Shown here: piece after piece, positions 17,143 to 27,013 of the stretch | How the letters are laid out: the number at the start of each line of letters is the position of its first letter | Numbering within the stretch: position 1 is the stretch's first letter | Source: Candidatus Gastranaerophilales bacterium | GTDB taxonomy: Bacteria > Cyanobacteriota > Vampirovibrionia > Gastranaerophilales > Gastranaerophilaceae | NCBI GenBank assembly: GCA_910587175.1 | Contig: CAJULH010000002.1 | Coordinates: forward strand, 1 to 64,000 | DNA length: 64,000 nt | Reading direction: 5' to 3' | The notes under the pieces: model-generated | Database searches by the model: none | Told to the model about the DNA's origin: nothing | What the model saw: the letters and a program-made list of their open reading frames with translations, nothing else | Made by a program: the position numbers and the translations under genes

Positions 17143-17568
17143 GAGAATATACACTTTTCGAGTATTACTCTAATCATAATGCAATACTTACAAGACGGCA
17201 ATAAACTATATTAATGATTTTTTATCCTATTAATTAAATAGAAAACTATCTGATGTTCTAATAGAATATTTAAAACATCTGAAAAAATCAACATGCTAAT
17301 TTTGCCATGTATATGAAGTTTTGTAAATTTTATCTAAAAATTTAACGGGGTTTAATACTTTTATTCCATTTATTTTTTTAGTATTATCAATTTGTAAAGT
17401 ATTGCAAAGTTTTTTGTATTGATGGCAATTTTCTATATTCACGTGTTTTCATTATAATATACATGCAAAAGACATCACTATAACTATATTAAAATGAGCA
17501 AAATTAACAACTTTTTATCTTTGGAAGAAAATTTAATGAAGAGTATATATATTAAGGAAAGGCTAAAT
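17143..17568. other. divergent tpsB/tpsA intergenic region
   Basis: About 425 very AT-rich bases separate the two starts. A TATAAT box at 17454-17459 points towards tpsA. TTTTGTAAA-like words occur at about 17322-17330 and 17390-17398. An upstream in-frame ATG at 17494 exists but has no ribosome binding site. No RNA gene or small ORF is convincing here. Confidence 0.6.
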
Positions 17569-20500
17569 ATGAGTAATTTAAGCAAAAGAATTAAAGCTTC
17601 AGTAGTTTTATTCGCTTTTGTAGCTTACATGCCGCTTGCTATGCTGCCATCATTCGCAGCATCAGTTCCAGGTCCTGACAGCATCCCATCTAATACACAT
17701 CCTATATTGGATTCATCAATAAACGGTGGATACGTAGGCTGGCACGGCGGAAGCGAATCAACAGCGAATGGCAAATATGATGTAAATATGGACCCCAATT
17801 TAGGCGCCGGCGGTGTTGCCCAATTCGACTGGGGTTCATTTAACGTAGGTAAAAATGTTATCGTAGACTGGATTTTCTCAAACCATTCACAAACTGCTAT
17901 TAACAGAGTGTTAAACACTGGTAAAATGTCCCAAATCTACGGTAAATTAACCAGCAGCTGCGGTGTTGGTGCAAACTGCGGAGATGCAGGCACAAACCGC
18001 ACAGGTAATGTTATATTAATCAACCCGAATGGTATTTTATTCGGTGCCGGTTCACAGGTTGACTTAAACTCTTTCACAGCTTCAACCTATGATATTTCAG
18101 GAATGAAAAATATTAAAGATGCCATTAAAGATGGTTATCTTGGAGACACATTAAAATCAGACGTTCAATACACAGGTGTTAATAACTACAAATTTAACGG
18201 GGATGATAAAATTACAGCAAACTACAAATACGGCAAAAGAATTGCTTTCAACCCCGGCGCAATCGGAGCTGACGGAAACGGTATCATTCTTGAATCAGCA
18301 GGCTTCAACAATGTGGGTGATACAAAAGCAAAATCAGTTGCTTTGGTTTCAAATAAAATTGATATCAACAATTCTGTAATTGAAACTTATGTATCAACAG
18401 GCACCCAAGGCAATACTCTTGGTTCAACAAAAAGCCAGACAGATTCAAACGTTAAATTAGTAACAGCAGACGGCGTTTCATTTGTATATTCTAACCACGG
18501 CGCAATTCGTGAAGACGGCAGCAACAAAATGAACGTTGCTGTAAAAGAAAATGCCGGCGCTAATGACGGTCTTAAAATTACTGGGGACAGCTTTATTAAG
18601 AGCGGTTCTGTTCAGGCTGTAAACGGCATTAAAGGAAAAGATATAGTAATCGATAACTCAACAATCGAAAGCCACAAATTATACAACGGTCCTTCAGGAA
18701 CAATTAATATTGAAAGTGCCGGAAATATAGATATCAAAAATTCACGTCTTGAAACATTACAAGCATATGACGATGTTGCAAACGTAAACAACTTAAAAAA
18801 CTACGGCAACATTGACATCGCTGCAGCAGGAAATATTAAAATAGACAATACAAGAATTTATTCAGCACCTTCAAACAAAAACCAAGGCGACAAAGCTACT
18901 GTTGGTAATATAAAAATTGAATCAACAGGCGGCAATGTTGAAATTACCAAAAAAGCAGGTGCTGTTAATGAACAGGTTAAATATACAGACGAAAACGGCA
19001 ATATTCAATACGCTCCTGTAAACATCGTATCCGGCGGTAATACAGATATTCTGGCACTCAACGGTGATGTAATCATCAACCTTGACGGTACTTCAAAAAT
19101 CCACGCCGATGGTTACAACAAAAATGGCGACCTCAATATTAAGGGCGGCGACGTTGAAATCAACAATGCTTTACTTGGCGGCAACAACGTAATGTTAAGC
19201 GCATTAAGCATTCAAAACGGTACAGGCAACCTTCTTGGCGGCGGCGGACTTATATTAAACAATTCAAAAGTAAACGCTCAAAATTCATTACAGGTTATCG
19301 GTCTAAATACTACATTGGCTGATTCAAACCTTTCATACAATACAATTGATTTTTACAATGATTATATGGACACACACAACCTTAATAACAACGTAGAAAT
19401 CAAAAACGGTACAACATTAAATGACAGACTCGCAAATAAAGGCGAAAAAGACTTTGAACTCAAAACAAACGGTGATTTAATCATCACAAACAATAAACTT
19501 CAAAGAAAAGGTGTTTCTGAAGTTGCTCCTGATTCAGACGACAATGCTCTTAAAAATCAGTCAGCAAACATCAAACTGACTTCTACAAAAGGTCAGGTTT
19601 CTATCAGAAAGAACTCAGACATCACAACTAACGGTTCAATCTCATTAAATGGTCATACAAATGCCAGCGTTTCAACTTCTACTCTTAATGCAGGCAAAGA
19701 CATAAACCTCAATGCAGGAACCAAAGTTACAGTAGGAAATGTAAATGAAGACGGCACAACAGGCAGAAACTCTGTATTAAATGCCGGCGGAAACATCAAC
19801 CTTTTAGCTAAGGGAAATGTAAACGACCCTACTGATCCAAATAACATTAAAGGTATAGCTATCGTAGGCGCAGAATTTAACGGCAACGATATCAACACAG
19901 TTGCAGAAAACGGAGATATTAGATCTACATCAGGCATCTTTAATGCAAGAAACAACAATAAAATAGAAGCAAAGAACGGTAAAGCCATTCTAAGCAGAAG
20001 CAACATCACTGCAGCAAAGAACAATAACATTACTGCAAGCAAGAACGTAACAGTTCAAAATAATTCAAATATCGCAGCTGAAACATCAGATATCACTGCA
20101 GGAACTTACGTTTACCTCAAAGATTCAAACGTTAAGACAAAAGGAAATAATAACTTAACTGCAAACGGTACAGCATCCAATGATTATGTTGAAATTGCAA
20201 ATTCAACAGTTGAATCAGAAAACGGTGATATTACAATTACCCAGCTTGCAACAATGAACATCAACAACCAAATCTACAACGGTTCAGCTTTAAAATCAGG
20301 CGGAAACATCAACCTGTATGCAAACGGCACAGGCAGCAACATCACAGCTTCAAACCTTGATGCTCTTACATACAACGGCAGATTAAACCTGACAGCTGCA
20401 AATGATATCGCTTTAGATTCACAAAATGCTTGGTACGTTGACAGAGTAACATTCAATGCAGGTCACAACACATTAATTAATTCAGCTAAGAGTGTTACAA

Positions 20501-21363
20501 CAGATGATGTAAGATTCAACTCAGCTAACGAAAATACAATCGCAGCAGTGACTGATATCTTAATCAACAATGCTATGGACATTCAAACAGGCAAAACAAC
20601 CCTGACTACAACAACAGGAACAATTAAAACAGAAACAAATAACGGTGTTATCAATGCTAATCAGAACAAATTGATTGCAAATGCCGGAACAGAAATCAAC
20701 ATTGCATTCACAGGTGTTGATAATAAAAACAAAGGTCTTGAAATCAACTCAAACGTTGATACCCATATAACAGACAAAGACTTAAACGGTAAAAACGTTA
20801 CATTGACTGCAAAAGACGGTAAGATTGCAATTGCTAAATTAAAATCAGATAACTTAACAATCACCCAGCCTGCACAAATCCTTGCAGCAACTGACAACAA
20901 AGCAAATGCAGCTACTGATAATATAAGCGCAGACACACCAAACTCATTCAAAAACAAAGCTTATATTGAAATCAAAGGTCTTGCAGGATGGAACATGGAC
21001 AAAAATATTACAGATACTGAAAATATGCCTCCATTCTACAATGAAAACCAACACTTTGATTTGAACGATGAAACAGGATACCACCAAAAACACTTTATCA
21101 CATTCGATGGTACAGAAGACTTCATGTTAGTTTACAAAAGAACAGGTAAGGATTGTATCATTCCTCCTGAACCAGATAACCCGGTAGTAGACGTAGATAC
21201 AGCACTTTCAACTTATACAAAACTACCAAAACATGAAGAAGGTGTTAGCGCAGTAGCTCCTGTATTAAACGAAATCACAGACCCGACAGCAAACGTAATT
21301 ATGGCAGCTGCAAGACTTTCACTAGATGAAGAAAACGAAAACGACGAAGAAGACAAATTCTAA
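17569..21363 (+). CDS. TpsA-type filamentous haemagglutinin-like exoprotein
   Basis: This is a 1264-residue secreted beta-helix protein, partner of the divergent TpsB. AAGGAAAGG before the ATG at 17569 sets the start. A signal peptide ends around SFAAS. The TPS domain follows (about 35-270) with NRVLNTGKMSQIYGKL, GNVILINPNGILFGAGSQVDLNSFTAST and the NPNG(I/L) hallmark. The rest is Asn/Gly/Thr-rich with repeated IxAxGNI, LxAxxDI and ITxxGxI strands typical of a right-handed beta helix. A Cys pair (SSCGVGANCGD) sits in an insertion in the TPS domain. The last 25 residues are strongly acidic. There is no toxin-like C-terminal domain. Likely an adhesin. Confidence 0.92.
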   Translation: MSNLSKRIKASVVLFAFVAYMPLAMLPSFAASVPGPDSIPSNTHPILDSSINGGYVGWHGGSESTANGKYDVNMDPNLGAGGVAQFDWGSFNVGKNVIVDWIFSNHSQTAINRVLNTGKMSQIYGKLTSSCGVGANCGDAGTNRTGNVILINPNGILFGAGSQVDLNSFTASTYDISGMKNIKDAIKDGYLGDTLKSDVQYTGVNNYKFNGDDKITANYKYGKRIAFNPGAIGADGNGIILESAGFNNVGDTKAKSVALVSNKIDINNSVIETYVSTGTQGNTLGSTKSQTDSNVKLVTADGVSFVYSNHGAIREDGSNKMNVAVKENAGANDGLKITGDSFIKSGSVQAVNGIKGKDIVIDNSTIESHKLYNGPSGTINIESAGNIDIKNSRLETLQAYDDVANVNNLKNYGNIDIAAAGNIKIDNTRIYSAPSNKNQGDKATVGNIKIESTGGNVEITKKAGAVNEQVKYTDENGNIQYAPVNIVSGGNTDILALNGDVIINLDGTSKIHADGYNKNGDLNIKGGDVEINNALLGGNNVMLSALSIQNGTGNLLGGGGLILNNSKVNAQNSLQVIGLNTTLADSNLSYNTIDFYNDYMDTHNLNNNVEIKNGTTLNDRLANKGEKDFELKTNGDLIITNNKLQRKGVSEVAPDSDDNALKNQSANIKLTSTKGQVSIRKNSDITTNGSISLNGHTNASVSTSTLNAGKDINLNAGTKVTVGNVNEDGTTGRNSVLNAGGNINLLAKGNVNDPTDPNNIKGIAIVGAEFNGNDINTVAENGDIRSTSGIFNARNNNKIEAKNGKAILSRSNITAAKNNNITASKNVTVQNNSNIAAETSDITAGTYVYLKDSNVKTKGNNNLTANGTASNDYVEIANSTVESENGDITITQLATMNINNQIYNGSALKSGGNINLYANGTGSNITASNLDALTYNGRLNLTAANDIALDSQNAWYVDRVTFNAGHNTLINSAKSVTTDDVRFNSANENTIAAVTDILINNAMDIQTGKTTLTTTTGTIKTETNNGVINANQNKLIANAGTEINIAFTGVDNKNKGLEINSNVDTHITDKDLNGKNVTLTAKDGKIAIAKLKSDNLTITQPAQILAATDNKANAATDNISADTPNSFKNKAYIEIKGLAGWNMDKNITDTENMPPFYNENQHFDLNDETGYHQKHFITFDGTEDFMLVYKRTGKDCIIPPEPDNPVVDVDTALSTYTKLPKHEEGVSAVAPVLNEITDPTANVIMAAARLSLDEENENDEEDKF

Positions 21364-21382
21364 TTCGTAAGTTAAATAAATT

Positions 21383-21417
21383 AAAACGCTCATCCAATTT
21401 CAAAGGGTGGGCGTTTT
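21383..21417 (+). terminator. intrinsic terminator after tpsA
   Basis: A long stem (AAAACGCTCATCC with GGGTGGGCGTTTT, including G-U pairs) around a 9-base loop, with TTTTATT following. Confidence 0.85.
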
Positions 21418-21504
21418 ATTATGGATTAATCCCAAATGTGCTGTTGTATAAATTCGTCATTTTGTATATATTAAAATTGTAAAATATATTATAGAAAGAA
21501 TTTG

Positions 21505-23562
21505 ATGAAATTTAGACGTTTTACAGCAAGTTTTATAATTTTTACGCTTCTTTTATTTTGTACAATGAAAACAGCTTGTGCAAAGTGCGAAACATCAAAC
21601 AGGGTAATTTCAAGAGCAAATGCTCTGATATCAAATCCAAATGAAACAAATATAAATAAATACGTCTCTCTTATGAAAAAAAGAGCCGTAACCCATGGTA
21701 TTTTAAGAGACTACGAAGCCCAGGCAGATGATTACAGAAGCATTCTTTATTTTTTAAGAAAAAATAAAAAAAGCGCAGATTATATAAAGTATTATAAAAA
21801 ACTATGCGAAACATATACAAAACTGGACTTTAAAAACAGTCAGAACAACCGTCTTGAAATAGCGAAAAACCTTTACCTTGAAGAAAAATACTTTGCTGCT
21901 GCTTATGAATTTTTAGAACTTGCCGAAGAAGAATATTCAACAGAGATTTGTTATGAATATTTAGGAGATATTTCAAATTGTTTTAATAACCCGGATAGTG
22001 CTATTTTATTTTATAAAAAAGCACTTGAAATTGAACCTGAAAACTATTGCATCACACATAAAGCAGGAAAAACCTATAAAAGTATAAATAAGGAAAGCGA
22101 CGCAAAAGATTATTTTGAAAAGACTATAAACCTCTGCGAAGACCCTGAAATATTAAATGATATAATCGCCATTTATGAAAATGATTTAAATCAAAACAAA
22201 GACAGTGAAATTTCTTATGAAATTTTGGGGCTTGCATATCAAAAACTTGGAGAATATCAAAAAACTTATGAACTTTTCCAAAAAGCCCTCCAAATAAAAC
22301 AGGATGATATTTTCCTGAAATATTACCTTGGAAACCTGCTTTTTGATATGGCAGAATATGCAAATGCAATAGAAATCTACAATTCAATTCTTTCTAATAA
22401 TCCTTACGAAACACAAATAAGGATTGCAAGGGCAAAAAGCTATAAAGCCCTTAATATGACAAACAATGCAATAAAAGATTATCAAGTGGTGCTTGCTTTG
22501 TATCCAAATTCTATGCAGGCACAATACGGTTTATACAGAATATTTTCAGGAAAAAGCCCTGATACTGTTATAAAAACATTCTATCCTTTGAATAAAAATT
22601 TTGTTCCAAACGAAGATTTTTACAATAATCTTGCCGGAATGCTTTATCAAAAAGGAATGGTGAAAGATTCAATAAATGTATACAAAAAAGCAATACTAAA
22701 GGCGCCAAAATCAGAAAGAGCATATGTCCAGCTTTATAAAATTTATGAACTTGAAGGTAACAAAGCAAAAGGGTTTGAACTCATCCAGTCAGCATATAAA
22801 AATTTACCAAACAGCCCTGAAATAAAAAAATTATACAAAGCCTCCAGTGCAAACACCATGGGTGCTAAAAACTCTGTAGCGCTTTCGTATATGGCAAATA
22901 AGGAATATTCAAAAGCCTTAAAGATTTATAACCAGATAGAACCAAAAGATGTTGCTTTATATGAATCTATAGCGATATGTTATAAATCTTTAAAAAACTA
23001 CAAGGCAGCTGTGGACAGTCTTGCGAATGCTATAAAACTTGACCCTGTAAATTCGGATTTATACTACAACACAGCTCTTTTATATTTGGATATGAACTCC
23101 AAAAAAACTGCAGAAACATATCTGGAAAAAGCGATAGGGCTTGACAGAAAAAACTTAAAGGCAAGAAAACTTTTAAGTTATATAAAACAGCAGGAAGTGG
23201 ATAAAAGCCTGGATAAAGCATACAATCTTTATAAGAAAAAGGACTATAAAAATACTCTGATTGAACTTACGAGAGCAGAAAAACTCTACCCGAATAACCC
23301 TGAAGTATATTATTATAAAGCACTTACTTATAAAGCATTAAATGACAGCAACAATGCTTTTAAATTTTTTGAAAAAACGCTTTCCTATGACCGTGCCTAT
23401 TATACATGTCACTTTTATATGGCAGAAATTTTAGAAAAAAGAGGCAGGGAAAAAGATGCACTTGAAGAATATGAAAGATTTTTAGGAGCAGAAGTTGAAG
23501 ATGAAAAAATGCTAAAAAAAGCCCAGGATAGAGTTATAGAACTTGGCAAAAAATATTATTAA
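21505..23562 (+). CDS. exported TPR-repeat protein (685 aa)
   Basis: A signal peptide (about 1-26, hydrophobic core then TACAK) leads into at least twelve tetratricopeptide repeats spread over residues about 60-680. Typical units are AILFYKKALEIEPENY, YELFQKALQIKQDD, AYNLYKKKDYKNTLIELTRAEKLYPNNPE and FKFFEKTLSYDRAYY. TPR proteins are scaffolds, here probably periplasmic. The start is the ATG at 21505; a TTG directly before it is not needed. It follows the tpsA terminator and runs close to kdsB. A role in assembling surface structures is plausible but unproven. A second exported TPR protein is at 57964. Confidence 0.88.
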   Translation: MKFRRFTASFIIFTLLLFCTMKTACAKCETSNRVISRANALISNPNETNINKYVSLMKKRAVTHGILRDYEAQADDYRSILYFLRKNKKSADYIKYYKKLCETYTKLDFKNSQNNRLEIAKNLYLEEKYFAAAYEFLELAEEEYSTEICYEYLGDISNCFNNPDSAILFYKKALEIEPENYCITHKAGKTYKSINKESDAKDYFEKTINLCEDPEILNDIIAIYENDLNQNKDSEISYEILGLAYQKLGEYQKTYELFQKALQIKQDDIFLKYYLGNLLFDMAEYANAIEIYNSILSNNPYETQIRIARAKSYKALNMTNNAIKDYQVVLALYPNSMQAQYGLYRIFSGKSPDTVIKTFYPLNKNFVPNEDFYNNLAGMLYQKGMVKDSINVYKKAILKAPKSERAYVQLYKIYELEGNKAKGFELIQSAYKNLPNSPEIKKLYKASSANTMGAKNSVALSYMANKEYSKALKIYNQIEPKDVALYESIAICYKSLKNYKAAVDSLANAIKLDPVNSDLYYNTALLYLDMNSKKTAETYLEKAIGLDRKNLKARKLLSYIKQQEVDKSLDKAYNLYKKKDYKNTLIELTRAEKLYPNNPEVYYYKALTYKALNDSNNAFKFFEKTLSYDRAYYTCHFYMAEILEKRGREKDALEEYERFLGAEVEDEKMLKKAQDRVIELGKKYY

Positions 23563-23575
23563 TGAGGCAAAAATT

Positions 23576-24319
23576 ATGGAAAGTATGGAAAAAATCAAAA
23601 AGACTGCAATAATAATCCCAGCAAGATTAAACTCTTCAAGGCTTAAAAACAAACTCCTTCTTGAAGCTAAAGGAAAGCCTGTAATTCAGTGGGTATATGA
23701 AGCTGCAACAAAATCAAAACTTGCATCTAAAGTAATTGTAGCATGCGATAGCGAAGAGATATACAACACAGTAAAAGGTTTTGGCGGAAATGTTGAAATG
23801 ACGTCTAACGAGCATAAATCAGGCTCGGATAGAATCGCAGAAGTTGCAAAAAGGCATCCTGAAATTGAGTATATTTTAAATCTGCAGGGAGATGAACCTC
23901 AAATGAGCCCCGATGTTATTGATTCCCTGATTGATGCCCTTCATAATTCCGATGCCGATATTTCAACATTAGTACGTAAAATAACAGATAAGGAACAAAT
24001 TGAAAGCCCGAATTGTGTAAAATGTGTGTTTACAAAAGATAATCTGGCTCTTTATTTTTCAAGATACCCGATACCATACCCAAGAAATAGTGAAGAGACT
24101 GAATATTTTGCCCACATAGGAATGTATGCATATAAAAAAGACAGTCTTTTAAAAATGACATCATGTCCTATGGCTATGATTGAAAAAACAGAATCATTAG
24201 AACAACTGCGCGCTTTATATAACGGCATGACAATAAAAATCATATTAACAAACTTAAATCCTGTAGGGATTGATACCATACAGGATTTTGAAAAGTTTAA
24301 AAATATTGTAGAAAACTAA
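23576..24319 (+). CDS. kdsB: 3-deoxy-manno-octulosonate cytidylyltransferase
   Basis: KdsB activates Kdo as CMP-Kdo for lipopolysaccharide inner core synthesis. The blocks IIPARLNSSRLKNKLLL, TSNEHKSGSDRIAEVA, LQGDEPQMSP, YFSRYPIPYPR and the C-terminal GIDTIQDFEKF are diagnostic. The ATG at 23576 has GAGG eight bases upstream. Its presence indicates Kdo-containing LPS and therefore an outer membrane. Confidence 0.95.
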   Translation: MESMEKIKKTAIIIPARLNSSRLKNKLLLEAKGKPVIQWVYEAATKSKLASKVIVACDSEEIYNTVKGFGGNVEMTSNEHKSGSDRIAEVAKRHPEIEYILNLQGDEPQMSPDVIDSLIDALHNSDADISTLVRKITDKEQIESPNCVKCVFTKDNLALYFSRYPIPYPRNSEETEYFAHIGMYAYKKDSLLKMTSCPMAMIEKTESLEQLRALYNGMTIKIILTNLNPVGIDTIQDFEKFKNIVEN

Positions 24320-24322
24320 ATC

Positions 24323-24598
24323 TTATTCTTTTGTTTCACCATCAAGATTACATGAACCAGCCTTGTCTTCCGTGCCTGCAGTCCATGTTCCGCCGAATGA
24401 TTCACAAGCTTTCTTTTGAACATCATCAGTGCCGGAATTAACAGTATCTGCTGATTTTTTCATTGTATTTGCCATGTTCTGCCCAAGCAATTGAAGTGCA
24501 GTAACAGCAATGACTGTAACCATGGCGAGAATTAAAGCATATTCAATCAAGCTTTGTGCTTTCGATTTTTTATCATTCAACTTTTTAATCAATTTCAT
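24323..24598 (-). CDS. Flp/type IV pilin-like protein
   Basis: The 91-residue protein has a class III signal: basic leader KKLNDKKSKA, cleavage predicted between Ala14 and Gln15, Glu19 at mature position +5, then the helix SLIEYALILAMVTVIAVTALQLLG. This is the Flp (Tad) pilin pattern. The C-terminal part has two cysteines around FGGTW (ACESFGGTW ... GSCN) that may form a disulfide loop. No Tad assembly genes are next to it. It converges with kdsB with three bases between the stops. Confidence 0.82.
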   Translation of the reverse strand: MKLIKKLNDKKSKAQSLIEYALILAMVTVIAVTALQLLGQNMANTMKKSADTVNSGTDDVQKKACESFGGTWTAGTEDKAGSCNLDGETKE

Positions 24599-24725
24599 AA
24601 AAAAGTAACCTCATACCATTCTAATCAAATATTACTATATATCTGATTATAAGTAAATATTTTACGATTTTTTTACATCATTGTTACTATTTATTAATAT
24701 TCCACAATATTTTAGTTATTATCTC

Positions 24726-25913
24726 CTATTCATATCTGATGCCTGCGGCTTCAAGACGTTTAAATGCTTCTTCCAGTTTTTTGGTAGGCTGAACAATAGA
24801 TACCCGGAAATGATCATCGCTGTAGTCTCCAAAGGCAATGCCAGGAGTAAATACAACACCTGTTTTATCAAGAACCATCTTGCACCATTCTTTTGAAGTA
24901 TATCCTTTTGGAATCTTCAACCAGAAATACATCGTGGCAGAGCTTCTTTTCATAGTCCAGCCAAGCTTGTTAAAGCCTTTTGCTGTAATTTCACGACGTG
25001 AATTGTATTTATCCATAATCTCCTGCACATATTTAAAATCTACATTTAAAGCAGCAATACAGGCATCCTGAACAATTGTAGATGTGCCATAGTCCAGGTT
25101 TGATTTCATTGCGTAAATAACATCGATAAACTCTTTCTTGCCGCATACAAAGCCTGCTCTCCAACCAGCCATATTAAATGTTTTTGAAAAACTGTGGAAT
25201 TCAACAGCAATTTCTTTTGCACCTCTTATTTTAAATATACTTGTAGGACGGTAACCATCATAGCAAACTTCCCCATACGCAAGATCTGAAACAAGAAGAA
25301 TTTCATATTTTCTGCAAAAATCCACAACCTTTTCCAAAAATTCAACCGGTGCTACAGCACCTGTAGGATTATTTGGGTAATTTATGATAAACATTTTAGC
25401 TCTTTTTGCAACATCAACAGGTATGGAATCAAGGTCTGGCAGATAGTCGTTTTCATCCTTCAGGGGAACATGGTAAACCTCTCCGCCTGCAACCCAGGTA
25501 CCTCTTGATAACACAGGATAATACGGGTCTGGAACAATATTTATATCACCGGGATCTGTAAATGCCATAGCAACATTTGCAAGTCCTTCTTTTGCACCTA
25601 TCAGGGTTTGTATCTCACTTACAGGATCAATATCAACGTCATATCTTCTTTTCATCCATTTTGCAATTTCTTCCCTGAATTCTTTTTTGCCTCTGAAGCT
25701 TGGATACCCGTGGCTTTCCGGTTTTTGTATGGATTCCAAAGCAGCTTTTACAATGGGTTCAGGCGTTGCACCATCAGGGTTTCCTATACCAAGGTCAATC
25801 AGTTCCATGCCTTTTGCCCTAGCTTCTTCTTTCCATTCGTCTAATTCTGCAAAAATATACTTGGGCAGGTTCAAAATTCTTTTCGAGGGCTTAATAGTAT
25901 AGGTAGCTTCCAT
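24726..25913 (-). CDS. class I/II aminotransferase, AlaC / LL-diaminopimelate aminotransferase type
   Basis: A PLP-dependent aminotransferase of fold type I. The Schiff-base lysine is in FHSFSKTFNMAGWRAGF, and IGAKEGLANVAMAF, NYPNNPTGAV and the final RVSIVQP are conserved. Blocks such as GIGNPDGATPEPIV, HGYPSFRGKKEFREEIAKW and RYDVDIDPVSE resemble E. coli AlaC and related enzymes often annotated as LL-diaminopimelate aminotransferase. Substrate (alanine/pyruvate or LL-DAP) cannot be settled by eye. AAGGAG precedes the ATG at 25913. Confidence 0.88.
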   Translation of the reverse strand: MEATYTIKPSKRILNLPKYIFAELDEWKEEARAKGMELIDLGIGNPDGATPEPIVKAALESIQKPESHGYPSFRGKKEFREEIAKWMKRRYDVDIDPVSEIQTLIGAKEGLANVAMAFTDPGDINIVPDPYYPVLSRGTWVAGGEVYHVPLKDENDYLPDLDSIPVDVAKRAKMFIINYPNNPTGAVAPVEFLEKVVDFCRKYEILLVSDLAYGEVCYDGYRPTSIFKIRGAKEIAVEFHSFSKTFNMAGWRAGFVCGKKEFIDVIYAMKSNLDYGTSTIVQDACIAALNVDFKYVQEIMDKYNSRREITAKGFNKLGWTMKRSSATMYFWLKIPKGYTSKEWCKMVLDKTGVVFTPGIAFGDYSDDHFRVSIVQPTKKLEEAFKRLEAAGIRYE

Positions 25914-25966
25914 TTTTATCTCCTTAATTCATTTAATAATTCTTTTAATAGTTTTTATATAAAAAA

Positions 25967-25992
25967 ATGAGCCTCATTTTGGTGAGGCTCAT
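25967..25992 (-). terminator. intrinsic terminator of rpsP
   Basis: A perfect 10-bp stem (ATGAGCCTCA / TGAGGCTCAT) with a 6-base loop, followed on the minus strand by seven T. Confidence 0.85.
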
Positions 25993-26010
25993 AAAGTGTT
26001 CTTTTTAAAT

Positions 26011-26421
26011 CTACTCTTCAGATTCTTTAGCCTCATTTTCCACGCTATCCGCAGCCGCAGCATCATCTGCTGCCGCAGCTTCCGCTGCCGCAGCCGCTTG
26101 GGCGGCTTCTTCCTGCTTTTGAGCTTCTAATTTAGCTAAAGCTTTCTTTGATAATTTTTGTTCAGTCTTTTTATTGTATATAAGATTACCGTTTTCATCA
26201 CAGTTCTTAATTAGATATGCAACAGTTTCAGTAGTTTGGGCACCTTTTTTAACCCAGCCTTCTGCGCTTGCTTTGTCTAATTTCATTTCTTTTGTTTTCG
26301 GATTGTAATATCCTAATTCTTCAATAGGTGCACCTTCTCTTTTAGAACGTGAATCTATTACAACTATTCTGTATGTAGGGTTTTTCTTATATCCTAATCT
26401 TTTAAGTCTAATCTTAACCAC
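26011..26421 (-). CDS. rpsP: 30S ribosomal protein S16 with long acidic tail
   Basis: The first 80 residues are a normal S16: [39 protein letters not shown] and [16 protein letters not shown]. About 50 further residues form a tail of Lys-rich helix and then alternating Ala and Glu/Asp runs. Bacterial S16 is usually about 80-90 residues. The start is a GTG at 26421. It is followed by a strong terminator and lies downstream of ffh and a small membrane protein, consistent with a translation/SRP cluster. Confidence 0.95.
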   Translation of the reverse strand: MVKIRLKRLGYKKNPTYRIVVIDSRSKREGAPIEELGYYNPKTKEMKLDKASAEGWVKKGAQTTETVAYLIKNCDENGNLIYNKKTEQKLSKKALAKLEAQKQEEAAQAAAAAEAAAADDAAAADSVENEAKESEE

Positions 26422-26518
26422 TTTTGTTCGTCTTTCTTTCGTTTATTCCAATACTATTTATCTGCTTAATTAAAATAAAAACACAAAGATATTTTAAAAT
26501 CAAGCATTTTTAAAGCGT

Positions 26519-27010
26519 TTAGAAGCAAAAATAATCATTGAAGTAACAATGTTTGTTGATATTTAAAGACCGTGCAGAACCGTTAAGATAGTTTGTCAGT
26601 TTCATTTTCGCAGTATTTGCCTTTATTACCGTATTATAGCCATAGTCTACAAAATACTTTCCTCTTGTTTCACCATAATCAAGCAAAAGGTCATAAATTA
26701 CGCTGCCATCTTCAAGTTTTCTGCTTCTTACAAACACATCTATCACACTGCCTGTATCAAAACGTGCAATTTTAAAAGGCTCTGCATCCAATATGCTTTT
26801 CTTTGAAATAGTGCAAATGTTATCAGCTTTAGTGCAGTCCAAATCCATATCAAAGCCTGTAAGCTGCAATATAATAAACGTACCGAGTACAACAACAATA
26901 ATAATTGCAGCCTTCACACGTCTAAGAGAAAAGAAATCAAATATTGTCTTTTTTTTCTTTCTTTTTCTGTCAGCTTTTTCAATCAATTGTTCAAGATATT
27001 CTTTTTCCAT
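26519..27010 (-). CDS. single-pass membrane hypothetical protein
   Basis: The protein has a very basic N-terminal segment (KADRKRKKKKTIFDFF), one membrane helix (about 34-53, AAIIIVVVLGTFIILQLTG) and an extracytoplasmic domain of about 105 residues. That domain has a Cys pair (DCTKADNIC) and a C-terminal pair (HCYFNDYFCF), so disulfides are possible. The start is three bases after the ffh stop, with GGAGGG at the ffh 3' end, so it is co-transcribed with ffh. No family recognised. Confidence 0.7.
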   Translation of the reverse strand: MEKEYLEQLIEKADRKRKKKKTIFDFFSLRRVKAAIIIVVVLGTFIILQLTGFDMDLDCTKADNICTISKKSILDAEPFKIARFDTGSVIDVFVRSRKLEDGSVIYDLLLDYGETRGKYFVDYGYNTVIKANTAKMKLTNYLNGSARSLNINKHCYFNDYFCF

Positions 27011-27013
27011 AAT

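Noticed and set aside
17494..17568. Upstream start of TpsA at 17494
   Set aside because: It has no ribosome binding site and adds 25 residues before a normal signal peptide; the ATG at 17569 has AAGGAAAGG at a good distance. An extended signal peptide is still possible.
17569..21363. Contact-dependent inhibition (CdiA-like) toxin with immunity gene
   Set aside because: The C-terminus has no toxin domain or VENN-type boundary, and the next gene is an exported TPR protein after a terminator, not a small immunity gene.
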